From Symbiodinium natans (taxonomy: Eukaryota; Sar; Dinophyceae; Suessiales; Symbiodiniaceae): DNA of 30,000 nt. The stretch spans positions 497,021 through 527,020 of the forward strand of contig CAJNDS010002245.1 in NCBI GenBank assembly GCA_905221605.1, in the 5' to 3' direction. This document shows, in pieces, positions 27,001 through 30,000 of this stretch. The position numbers were made by a program, and so were the translations under genes. The notes under the pieces were generated by a model. The model did no database searches, had not been told where the DNA came from, and saw only the letters and a program-made list of their open reading frames with translations. Position 1 is the first letter of the stretch, and each line of letters opens with the position of its first letter.

Positions 27001-29962
27001 CATTCAAGCCAACAAGCTGATCCGAATGCAACGGATTTATAGTCAACAAACACTGTATTTTCCGTCCGAGATTTCCGAACCGGTTTTGCTTACGTATCAT
27101 GATGCTTCGTACGCTTGTCGTCGTGATGGATCATCCCAGGGTGGCGTCTTCACTATGCTGGTTGACAAGTGTGTTCTTGCAGGGAAGGTAGGTAAGTACT
27201 CTCCTCTAGGCTGGCAGTCCCGAAAGCTCCCCAGAATCTGTAGGAGTTCTACTGCGGCTGAAATTCAAACAGGTAGCCATGCCATGGATACTCATGAGTT
27301 CACCAAACAACTTCTCCTAGAGTGGTACAATCAGCAGGTGATTGACTATAAAGACATGGACAAGGCACTCCGTCGTTTCCAGTCCGTCGTGGTTACTGAC
27401 AGTAAAAACCTGTATGATTCTGTGCATAGGATTGAAACCAGTGGTCTTCAACTGGAAGAACGACGATTAGCCCTGGAGGTTTTGTCCATACGCGAGCGCA
27501 TCAAGTCTGCTGGGATGCATTTCAAATGGGTCGATTCAGATCAACAGCTTGCTGATAACCTGTCCAAGCCTTTCTCTTTTCAGACTCTCCTTACTGCCAT
27601 TCATAAAGGGGAACTTTGTTTACAGTTTCATTCGCAGTTTGTGTCTGCGAAGAAGAAGCGGGCCTGGAAGAACAAGACGAGATCTAAAGTAGACTCCGAC
27701 TCTGACGTCACATCAGTAAAGAGATTTTGATCGGTGTTGATTTGATGACCAGCTCTGATGTGACTCGTATATCTTTGCAAGTGCTGCAGAGTGAACACTC
27801 TCGCAGCCGACTGGGCGCAAGCCCCCGCGCAGCTTCTTCTGCGTCGACAAAAGGTGCCATAGCAGCTGAGCCTTGAAGTCTGCTCCTCTTCAGCTGGCTT
27901 CTGTCAATCGGCTGCTCTCCTTTCATCATTCTCATTATCTTTCGAGTACATCCTCGAATCTCATTATCTTTCGAGTACATCCTCGGATCCTTAGCCCTCA
28001 CAGGCTACCAGTGACTGAACCGCAAGCCAGTGCTAATTCAGCAACCCCAAACCCCAAACCCTAAACCCTAAACCCCAAACCCTAAACCCCAAACCCTAAA
28101 CCCCAAGCCCCAAACCCTAAACCCAAAACCCTAAACCCCAAGCCCTAAACCCCAAACCCCAAACCCTAAACCCTAAACCCCAAACCCTAAACCCTAAACC
28201 CCAAACCCTACTAAACCCCAAACCCTAAACCCTAAACCCTAAACCCCAAACCCTAAACCCTAGACCAGCCCTAAGTCCTCAGTTCCTGGGCGCCAAAACC
28301 AAGGCCCAAGGGCTTAGGGTTTAGGGTTTAGGGTTTAGGGTTTCCTAGACGCTTTGTGTTTTTGTTTATCGTGACGACCTTCTCAGGGCCTACCCCTAAG
28401 CCCTAAACCCTAAACCCTAAACCCCAATCCCTAATCCCTAAACCCTCAGCCGCGTAGGGTTTAGGATGCAGTGTCGGTTTTTTTGGGGGGCTCGCGTCGA
28501 GGGTTTATAGGGTTTAAGGGTTTCGGTTCGGGTTTAGCCCTAACCCCCATAAAGTACTAAAGGGTTTTTGGGTTTAGGCTTGGGAGCCTCAACCCTAACC
28601 CCTAACCCCTAATTCCTAAACCCTAAACCCTAAACCCTAATCCCCAGGAGCCCGTGCCGGGCAAGGCAATACCTCTTGAGCTCAACCTGGCTTCCCTGAG
28701 TTCTGTGCGTGCCTTCGCGCGGCTTCGCTGCAGGTACTGGGAGGCTCATGGGATGGAGGGCCTTAGCTGGGAGGGTTGAGGGTGTAGGGTGTCAAGTTTG
28801 TGGTGTAGGGTTTAGGGTTTAGGGTTTAGGGTTTAGGGTTTAGGGTTTAGGGTTTAGGGTTTAGGGTTTAGGGCTTTAGGGTTTTAGGGTTTTAGGGTTT
28901 AGGGTTTTAGGGTTTTGCGCCTTGAAAACAAATCGCAGGGCCTCGTAGTCCCTTTTAAACTCATCTAAACTCCTCCCTTTTTAAATAAATTCATATTAGT
29001 ATAAGACCCGTGGACCGTTTAAAGAGAGCAAAAACGTGACTGTTCAGGGGAGGGGGGGGGGGGGGGGAGGGGGCAGGTGCAATTGTAAACCAAGACCCTA
29101 AACCCTAAACCCTGAACCTTAAACCCTAACCCCCGAACCCTAAACCCTAAACCCAAAACCCTACAGCAGACCCAGAGGTCGCAGTGGAGCTCGGAGATCA
29201 AGCGGCCAATCGACATCCTTGCGTGCAACGCAGGCGGCAGGGTTTAGGGTTATATTGTTTGGGGCTTAGGGTTTGGGGTAGGGTTTAGGGTTTGCAGGGT
29301 TCAGGGTTTAGGTTTATTGTGTTCAGGGTTTACAGTGTATAGGGTTAGGGGTTTACAGGGTTTAGGCTGCATGGTGGGTTCTATTGGGTTTTGCTTGTTG
29401 GTCTCCGAACCCTCTCTCCTGACCCCTCAACCATGAACCCTAAACCCCAAACCCCAAACCCCAAACCCCAAACCCCAAACCCCAAACCCCAAACCCTAAA
29501 CCCTAAACCCTAAACCCTAAACCCTACTGACAAGCCAGGACTGGCTTTGGGCCAAGATGCCAAAGAGCCGCAGCTAACCACGGACGGATACGAGCTGCCC
29601 CTTCGCAGACTTGGCAACCTCTGTTCAGGTTTAGGGTTTAGGGTTTAGGGTTTAGGGTTTAGGGTTTAGGGTTTAGGGTTTAGGGTTTAGGGTTTAGGGT
29701 TTAGGGTTTAGGGTTTAGGGTTTTGTTTTTTTAGAGTTTATTAGGGTTTAGGGTTGAGCGTTTAGGGTTTAGGGCTTACGGTTTCTGCTACTTTGCAAGC
29801 AAGCCGAGAAACCCCCCAAAACCCCAAAAGGAACCCTCAAGGCCCTCAACCCTCAACGCTCGACCCTCAACCCTCCCTAACGCCCCGCAAAAAAAGCCAT
29901 GTGCAGACGCTTGTCTTCGTCGAAGGACGGTTGGTACGAATCACCTTGGCCACTTTCTGCTC
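14961..29962 (+). CDS. Plastid-leader SDR, protochlorophyllide-reductase-like (spliced, 3' partial)
   Basis: Eleven exons, 732 coding bases in 15 kb, with every junction phase-consistent. Exons: 14961-15062, 15682-15743, 16825-16873, 17536-17636, 18267-18303, 18981-19055, 19928-19996, 28648-28733, 29178-29233, 29539-29596, 29926-29962. About 105 leader residues include RR-S-A-L-S-L-L plus a hydrophobic stretch. Then comes a Rossmann core: KVVVITGATAGVG (residues about 117-129, TGxxxGxG), V-Y-V-T-G-R whose Arg suggests NADP(H), L-N-L-A-S-L-S-S-V, I-D-I-L-A-C-N-A-G and D-G-Y-E-L-T-V-G-T-N-H-L-G-H-F. The last segment is close to the light-dependent protochlorophyllide oxidoreductase signature, so a chlorophyll-biosynthesis role in the plastid is inferred. 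A retinol-dehydrogenase-like SDR is the alternative. YxxxK lies beyond the window. Six of ten donors are GC, and all ten acceptors are AG|G. One intron carries the retrotransposon. Confidence 0.78.
15063..15681 (+). other. Intron with telomeric repeats and a G19 run
   Basis: TTTAGGG (15070-15120), CCCTAAA (15195-15240), poly-G (15249-15267), TTTAGGG (15357-15390), a C-rich tract (15426-15468), and CCCTAAA (15597-15651) before the acceptor. Confidence 0.65.
15249..15267 (+). repeat. Poly-G tract (19 nt)
   Basis: Uninterrupted G run just after a CCCTAAA block inside an intron. Confidence 0.96.
15682..15743 (+). CDS. SDR gene exon 2
   Basis: Acceptor agcag|GCT, phase 0, reading AGQAARCAISACALGSVAWI. 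The hydrophobic centre could be the signal-type segment of a plastid leader. An upstream acceptor at 15665-15666 (ggag|GAG) is also in phase 0 and would add five residues. GT donor gtgcgg, phase 2. Confidence 0.55.
15744..16824 (+). other. Composite intron that breaks the orientation rule
   Basis: Starts with CCCTAAA (15761-15880) rather than TTTAGGG, then filler, CCCTAAA (16060-16092), TTTAGGG with TTTTATTG variants (16182-16310), filler, and a long CCCTAAA field (16500-16790) ending before the acceptor. It may be two merged introns or hold an undetected micro-exon. Confidence 0.55.
16720..16790 (-). repeat. (CCCTAAA)10 array
   Basis: Ten perfect heptamers, 35 bp before the acceptor at 16823-16824. 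Confidence 0.97.
16825..16873 (+). CDS. SDR gene exon 3
   Basis: Acceptor gctgcag|G, entered in phase 2, reading SSRRSVQRRARAPDQE. It is Ser/Arg-rich with few acidic residues, as in a plastid transit region. GT donor gtgccc, phase 0. The frame is forced by the downstream SDR frame. Confidence 0.62.
16874..17535 (+). other. Intron with inverted telomeric repeats
   Basis: Degenerate TTTAGGG with TTTAGGA units (16883-17050), unique filler containing a chance open frame, then CCCCAAA-rich CCCTAAA repeats (17345-17528). Confidence 0.7.
17536..17636 (+). CDS. SDR gene exon 4, twin-Arg hydrophobic segment
   Basis: Acceptor tgccag|GAC, phase 0, reading DSCQRRSALSLLGLTGIAAG, then GGAVRAERLATLPG. A twin-arginine pair followed by a hydrophobic stretch and A-x-A-like V-R-A resembles a thylakoid (Tat-type) or second hydrophobic leader segment of dinoflagellate plastid proteins. 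GC donor gcaggg, phase 2. Confidence 0.72.
17637..18266 (+). other. Intron with inverted telomeric repeats
   Basis: TTTAGGG (17640-17713), unique filler, short TTTAGGG (18057-18090), CCCTAAA (18175-18238), then the acceptor ccgaag|G. Confidence 0.8.
17640..17713 (+). repeat. (TTTAGGG)10 array after exon 4
   Basis: Ten heptamers starting three bases into the intron, one being TTTAGTG. Confidence 0.96.
18267..18303 (+). CDS. SDR gene exon 5 (37 bp)
   Basis: Acceptor ccgaag|G, entered in phase 2, reading LTADALKDAAGK. It ends at the GC donor gcgggt directly before VVVITG, giving the G-K-V-V-V-I-T-G entry typical of SDR strand beta-1. This phase-0 join fixes both splice sites. Confidence 0.78.
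18304..18980 (+). other. Intron with inverted telomeric repeats
   Basis: TTTAGGG and variants (18357-18450), unique filler, (CCCTAAA)12 (18875-18958), then 22 bp to the acceptor. Confidence 0.8.
18875..18958 (-). repeat. (CCCTAAA)12 array
   Basis: Twelve perfect heptamers at the 3' end of the intron before the nucleotide-binding exon. Confidence 0.97.
18981..19055 (+). CDS. SDR gene exon 6, nucleotide-binding loop
   Basis: Acceptor gcaaag|GTC, 25 codons in phase 0, reading VVVITGATAGVGLEAARTLT, then AAGAE. It contains the TGxxxGxG cofactor loop. The GT donor gtccgg was chosen because the next exon resumes V-Y-V-T-G-R, giving the normal A-E-V-Y-V beta-2 strand. Reading through the donor would add unrelated residues and reach a stop. 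Confidence 0.9.
19353..19375 (+). repeat. Poly-C tract (23 nt)
   Basis: Uninterrupted C run inside intron filler. The G-rich complement could form a quadruplex. Confidence 0.97.
19634..19741. repeat. Imperfect 24-bp inverted repeat (hairpin)
   Basis: GTTACATGGACCCTCAGTAT near 19635 pairs with the complement of CGTACTTAGGGGCCATGTAAC ending at 19741, with three or four mismatches around a loop of about 60 nt. Confidence 0.6.
19928..19996 (+). CDS. SDR gene exon 7
   Basis: Acceptor cggtag|GTT, 23 codons in phase 0 reading VYVTGRTLEKAKAAVADITK, then ELG. This is strand beta-2 with the NADP-type Arg, then the charged helix E-K-A-x-A-A-V. The GC donor gcctga is the last site before an in-frame TGA. 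Confidence 0.87.
19997..20733 (+). other. Left part of the retrotransposon-bearing intron
   Basis: Short TTTAGGG (20004-20035), unique filler, TTTAGGG/TTAGGGC variants (20452-20577), then CCCCAAA/CCCTAAA (20680-20733) into which the element inserted. No exon is seen. Confidence 0.7.
20729..20733 (+). repeat. Target-site duplication, left copy
   Basis: ACCCC directly before the left LTR matches ACCCC at 28044-28048. Five bases is the usual length for copia elements. The site is inside a CCCTAAACCCC array, so chance identity is easier than elsewhere. Confidence 0.75.
20734..20981 (+). repeat. 5' LTR (248 bp)
   Basis: Starts TGTTGATTTGATG and ends AATTCAGCA. Apart from one indel it is identical to 27735-28043. 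It lacks about 61 bp between GCCATAGCAGC and the internal 29-bp repeat. It should hold the promoter for the element transcript. Confidence 0.96.
20868..20925 (+). repeat. 29-bp tandem repeat in 5' LTR
   Basis: Two copies of a 29-bp unit starting TCTCATTATCTTTCGAG, differing at one base (CGAA against CGGA). The same pair is in the 3' LTR at 27930-27987. It may be a regulatory element, but nothing in the sequence proves it. Confidence 0.93.
20983..20995 (+). other. Primer-binding site
   Basis: TGGTAGCGGAGCC begins one base after the 5' LTR. TGG complements a tRNA CCA end. TGGTAGC followed by GAG resembles the complement of eukaryotic initiator tRNA-Met, the common copia primer, with mismatches, so the tRNA identity is uncertain. 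Confidence 0.65.
21028..21951 (+). CDS. gag (capsid) of the retrotransposon
   Basis: 307 codons from ATG 21028. It forms the particle in which reverse transcription occurs. The N-terminal part has the W-D-G-D-W...F motif usual at the start of copia gag, then a helical capsid-like region to about residue 195. After that comes an acidic stretch (D/E-rich, about 207-255) and a Lys/Gly-rich C-terminus. No zinc knuckle is in this frame, because the frame ends at TGA 21949 just before it. The knuckle follows in the next frame. The codon usage is GC-rich, unlike the RT region. The Met at 21028 was chosen because it is the first in frame after the primer-binding site. Confidence 0.88.
   Translation: MATPSELGVNPKLPTWDGDWRTYADFRLACLLEKVGLKEEDQLTLAPRLARNLTGKAWEACADIDRAELRKKEGLDYLLKYLKEKRGKQQVDILGEAFEKYFQSGDAIRQDRECLTDFEQRVSVHFRDIARALQEMGTSVEVPSEIYGWFLLNKHIRLEPSDVATLKSQTASYKLADVWKALRKMWGGDSLVVKDQERKKSAKAYMAVEEYEDEDGDGAGVWWTDPEDDGALEPEDEEATEIWFEEALEALQENPSDEVVLANFNEAKKAFYKDARKALDQSRVNRGFYPNTKGKGKGKSKGNSQRR
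21950..22222 (+). pseudogene. Zinc knuckle and protease active site, shifted frame
   Basis: In the frame one base later than gag there is a CX2CX4HX4C knuckle (bases 21977-22018), which packages RNA. It is followed by the protease active-site loop A-I-V-D-C-G-A-S (D-C-G-A at 22151-22162) in place of the usual D-T/S-G-A. The frame entry lies in the Lys/Gly-rich tract at about 21900-21950, so a 1-base indel or a programmed +1 shift is needed. The frame reverts near 22215-22225. If left unshifted it stops at 22268. Confidence 0.8.
22215..22611 (+). pseudogene. Protease C-terminal part, back in gag frame
   Basis: The frame resumes with R-K-T-F-V-F-G and contains TPLLLSGKWL and A-I-I-D-F-G, the flap and second-strand region of retropepsin-type proteases. 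It ends at an in-frame TAG (22609-22611). The same frame then continues open, so the TAG looks like a point nonsense change or a recoded stop. Confidence 0.75.
22612..23560 (+). pseudogene. Methyltransferase-like block between protease and integrase
   Basis: After the TAG the frame reads a linker, then D-L-L-E-V-C-C-S-E-D-S-P-L-A (from 22864), like motif I of SAM-dependent methyltransferases. An A6 run near 22990 marks a frame change. The next frame reads V-S-P-P-C-F-P-W-T (SPPC at 23039-23050), like the Pro-Cys motif of cytosine-C5 methyltransferases. Then come W-K-E-P-S-V-K-L, E-D-C-R-Y-G and K-G-W. Retrotransposon-borne cytosine methyltransferases are known in dinoflagellates, but this block is divergent and I am unsure that it was catalytic. 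It is broken by the frame change. Confidence 0.55.
23561..24304 (+). pseudogene. Integrase domain (interrupted)
   Basis: Contains the H-A-N-L-G-H...C-H-H-C zinc site (about 23656-23770), catalytic Asp in V-S-V-D-T-F (23846) and a second Asp in R-F-D-D-E-G (about 24065). At the expected third catalytic position the sequence is Q-V-G-K-H-S-R-H, so Ser (TCT 24173) replaces Glu. An in-frame TAA (24302-24304) sits where related elements usually have Tyr before S-P-N-Q-W. The frame continues after it. Integrase inserts the cDNA into the genome. Confidence 0.83.
24305..27730 (+). CDS. pol: integrase C-terminus, RT and RNase H
   Basis: Open from after the TAA to TGA 27728, with Met at 24344. The first part is the integrase C-terminus (VGQLVFFYRKGR, G-P-A-R-V-V, A-P-E-Q-L-R). 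A stretch overlapping 24951-25544 is Arg/Gly/Pro-rich and probably not selected in this frame. RT covers about 25950-26800 with D in Y-L-G-D-I-K-T-A-F-L-N-G and H-V-D-D (26627-26638). RNase H has Y-H-D-A-S-Y (Asp at 27101), S-T-A-A-E, V-T-D-S-K and a late W-V-D-S-D. All key RT and RNase H residues are present. The protein ends five bases before the 3' LTR. Confidence 0.9.
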   Translation, partial: SPNQWCFGQGCDRVQSYLQYGNHLPTQSLRGQETFEESLQRSEAARRTFLQADSRRRIHRAARGRARKSENFQVGQLVFFYRKGRNNTSRHEAGWHGPARVVAIEKQGSPERNQSVGSVIWVIHATILYRCAPEQLRAVPSSLSMAHEISQGVNSPFDDVIRAGNQANYRDISQDLAEEPEDSEIHEHEPVVPGPSEPTPSPAPPFRIFGKQPPRHGQPEQPPPTGVQCQGHREPEGEEIEGGRDRTRTLPQHGPQGPSPGEDHSREVQGPNSARSESGPQLREVVAGASGGQHELHQAHRLQREDPVQRQGDHEEFWKRADQIRDEHRARRDERVAEDRRRGQSQSHGPDDRDAQRDSGTSQGPNLPAGRDRHSAAAGTIPDYVPSAGDGRKGRSREPAPDRHGSMDGREEVSRGRSRSPFPSSQSGQVFACEPCCPLEPIAEDEIENCCAEEEVGSLRVLSKGLETGCDDGQSGLENLKFGCFEWQRASAEPLWESLQEKKPRRITYAKEQPGEGRDLEVHFSTALNSSHEVIEIALDLQPRDVHKINHRGSPVWVLNDKPKRRAEVQFRHLEDSDKLDFMKAMQGELSSYLEHEAVAIAKRHNVPAARVMGMRWVLSWKAVTNEQGEVTGQKPKARLIIKGYQDPDLLHLKRDSPTLATQSRNMILALAAANRWDAYLGDIKTAFLNGDKTEAQREVFAEPPEEVRRMLNMRPNELFRILKAVYGLLHAPRAWADKLAKELQKQGWTQSRLEPCVWRLYNTDRTLCGLIGIHVDDILCCGSGERFRKRVQVLRESFPFGSWKSLQEPSMFCGCEIRQKEDGSIELNQERYAEGINEIPLSKVRKEQPELEVTEDERKQFRAALGALSWRATQSAPWLAASVSYLQGCHKAAKVGDLIQANKLIRMQRIYSQQTLYFPSEISEPVLLTYHDASYACRRDGSSQGGVFTMLVDKCVLAGKVGKYSPLGWQSRKLPRICRSSTAAEIQTGSHAMDTHEFTKQLLLEWYNQQVIDYKDMDKALRRFQSVVVTDSKNLYDSVHRIETSGLQLEERRLALEVLSIRERIKSAGMHFKWVDSDQQLADNLSKPFSFQTLLTAIHKGELCLQFHSQFVSAKKKRAWKNKTRSKVDSDSDVTSVKRF
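24951..25544 (+). CDS. Overlapping ORF with GKYKG motif and coiled coil (captured gene?)
   Basis: 197 codons in the third frame, inside the pol spacer between integrase and RT. ATG 24951 has a strong context (CGCCATGG). The protein is highly charged at the start, then has ITVGKYKGRTVQEASQDPSY followed by VKWLL. This resembles the pattern in the C-terminal domain of exonuclease-X-like / DUF3820 proteins. It ends in a Gln/Glu-rich coiled coil (HLKGRISQLEETVIQQQQAL). Third positions are about 85-90% GC over the first hundred codons (hand count), against about half in the RT block, so selection or host origin in this frame is likely. Function unknown. A captured host cDNA or an accessory protein are the options. 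Confidence 0.72.
   Translation: MGSQNNPLLQAFNAKVTESQKEKKLKAEETERERCLNMDLKDLAQEKITVGKYKGRTVQEASQDPSYVKWLLEHQEDNTNFIKLIVYNEKTLCSVKVITKSSGSEPTRSEMSTEPEETNEWLKIVDEVNPRAMAQMIAMLNGTVEHLKGRISQLEETVIQQQQALYQIMSQAQVTDEKAEAANQRLTVMEAWMAEKK
27735..28043 (+). repeat. 3' LTR (309 bp)
   Basis: Identical to the 5' LTR except for a 63-base segment (27867-27929) where the 5' copy has only two bases. It begins TGTTGATTTG and ends AATTCAGCA. Confidence 0.96.
28044..28048 (+). repeat. Target-site duplication, right copy
   Basis: ACCCC immediately after the 3' LTR, matching 20729-20733. Confidence 0.75.
28044..28647 (+). other. Right part of the retrotransposon-bearing intron
   Basis: CCCCAAA/CCCTAAA array continuing the insertion target (28044-28264), TTTAGGG (28313-28345), CCCTAAA (28395-28446), degenerate TTTAGGG (28500-28580) and CCCTAAA (28590-28641) ending six bases before the acceptor AG. 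Confidence 0.8.
28648..28733 (+). CDS. SDR gene exon 8
   Basis: Acceptor tccccag|GAG, phase 0, reading EPVPGKAIPLELNLASLSSV, then RAFARLRC. L-x-L-x-S-L-x-S-V-x-x-F is the conserved SDR segment after beta-3. The usual Asp is Asn here. GT donor gtactg, phase 2. Confidence 0.88.
28806..28917 (+). repeat. TTTAGGG array
   Basis: Ten perfect heptamers followed by octamer variants (TTTTAGGG). Confidence 0.96.
28917..29085 (+). repeat. Foldback-family repeat copy
   Basis: Shares CCTTGAAAACAAAT, GGGCCTCG, TCTAAACTCCTCCC, CGTGGACCGTTTAAA, TGACTGTTC plus G run, and GCAGGTGCAA with the copies at 1880-2530, in the same order. Confidence 0.6.
29178..29233 (+). CDS. SDR gene exon 9, NAG motif
   Basis: Acceptor cccagag|G, entered in phase 2, reading SQWSSEIKRPIDILACNAG. 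I-D-I-L-x-x-N-A-G is the SDR beta-4 strand. It ends in phase 1 at the GC donor gcggca. This donor, not the GT at 29242, gives the correct phase to the next exon. Confidence 0.9.
29234..29538 (+). other. Intron with inverted telomeric repeats
   Basis: 305 bp: TTTAGGG and variants (29240-29360), short filler, then CCCCAAA/CCCTAAA (29435-29525) and the acceptor. Confidence 0.82.
29539..29596 (+). CDS. SDR gene exon 10
   Basis: Acceptor agccag|GA, entered in phase 1, reading LALGQDAKEPQLTTDGYE. A-K-E-P-x-x-T-x-D-G-Y-E-L matches the protochlorophyllide reductase segment. The GC donor gcccct in phase 2 supplies the split Leu codon with exon 11. Confidence 0.88.
29597..29925 (+). other. Intron, strong TTTAGGG and weak CCCTAAA
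   Basis: (TTTAGGG)14 (29629-29721) follows the donor. The 3' side has only degenerate CCCTCAA-type units (29810-29880) before the acceptor tcgaag|G. Confidence 0.78.
29629..29721 (+). repeat. (TTTAGGG)14 array
   Basis: The longest perfect-looking heptamer run in the right half of the window. Confidence 0.97.
29926..29962 (+). CDS. SDR gene exon 11 (TNHLGHF)
   Basis: Acceptor gtcgaag|G, entered in phase 2, reading TVGTNHLGHFLL. E-L-T-V-G-T-N-H-L-G-H-F-L-L is the best family signature in the gene. The donor is uncertain (GT at 29963 in phase 0, GC at 29965 in phase 2). The gene continues past the window. Confidence 0.85.
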
Positions 29963-30000
29963 GTGCCCTGGCCTTAACCCTAGCTCCTAAACCCTGAACC

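Larger units (their letters stand above)
20734..28043 (+). mobile_element. Ty1/copia LTR retrotransposon
   Basis: A 7.3-kb element bounded by TG...CA LTRs and a 5-bp duplication. Order is gag, zinc knuckle, protease, methyltransferase-like block, integrase, an overlapping extra reading frame, RT and RNase H. Integrase before RT places it in Ty1/copia. RT carries H-V-D-D instead of the usual Y-V-D-D. It lies on the same strand as the host SDR gene, inside its longest intron. LTR identity indicates recent insertion. Three frame changes and two stops break the polyprotein, so this copy is probably not autonomous unless recoding occurs. Confidence 0.96.
28734..29177 (+). other. Intron with inverted telomeric repeats and dispersed repeat copy
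   Basis: TTTAGGG (28806-28917), a copy of the foldback repeat family with a G17 tract (28917-29085), then CCCTAAA (29093-29163). Confidence 0.82.

Noticed and set aside
27690-27734. Polypurine tract before the 3' LTR
   Set aside because: Only a short AAAGAGA run followed by TTTTGATCGG is present. It is too weak to call as a separate feature.
1-30000. The window as a true chromosome end
   Set aside because: The heptamer arrays alternate orientation dozens of times and sit between in-phase exons. A real telomere would be one long array in one orientation.

Overview
The window looks like nuclear DNA of a dinoflagellate. The evidence is TTTAGGG/CCCTAAA telomere-type repeats scattered in both orientations over all 30 kb, tiny exons (about 30-100 bp) separated by introns of 0.15-1.9 kb (one reaches 8.65 kb because it holds a retrotransposon), frequent GC as well as GT donors, acceptors nearly always of the form AG|G, and a Ty1/copia element of the type common in dinoflagellates. 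No prokaryotic gene structure is present. Nearly all the long open frames inside the repeat arrays are translations of the heptamer.

The real genes have to be assembled exon by exon, because no exon is long enough to stand out. On the + strand I can read two to three spliced genes. (1) At 322-8184 there is an ankyrin-repeat protein gene, entered in mid-frame. Ten exons join with consistent phase. (2) At 9620-14055 several short Ala/Leu-rich exons either continue that gene or form a second one. A shared or final exon lies at 14947-15079. (3) From about 14961 to beyond the right edge there is a plastid-leader-bearing short-chain dehydrogenase/reductase (SDR) that resembles protochlorophyllide oxidoreductase. 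Eleven exons with perfectly consistent phase cover the leader, the TGxxxGxG nucleotide-binding loop, the N-A-G motif and a T-N-H-L-G-H-F segment. The catalytic YxxxK would lie outside the window.

The repeats have a rule. The intron side of most donors carries a (TTTAGGG)n block and the intron side of most acceptors carries a (CCCTAAA)n block. Most introns are therefore bounded by inverted telomeric repeats and could fold into hairpins that bring the splice sites together. The clearest case is 7915-8133, which is almost nothing but the two arms. Other introns hold filler: foldback repeats, homopolymers, GT and GATGCTC repeats.

At 20734-28043, inside the SDR intron between exons 7 and 8, sits a complete LTR retrotransposon (5-bp target duplication, TG...CA LTRs, primer-binding site, gag, zinc knuckle, protease, a methyltransferase-like block, integrase, RT and RNase H). 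Its LTRs are identical apart from one indel, yet its polyprotein frame is broken by three frame changes and two stops. Between integrase and RT it carries an overlapping 197-codon reading frame (24951-25544). That frame has a GKYKG...DPSYVKWLL motif, a coiled-coil tail and strongly GC-biased third positions unlike the flanking pol. It looks like a captured host coding sequence and is the most novel item in the window, along with the telomere-bounded introns.
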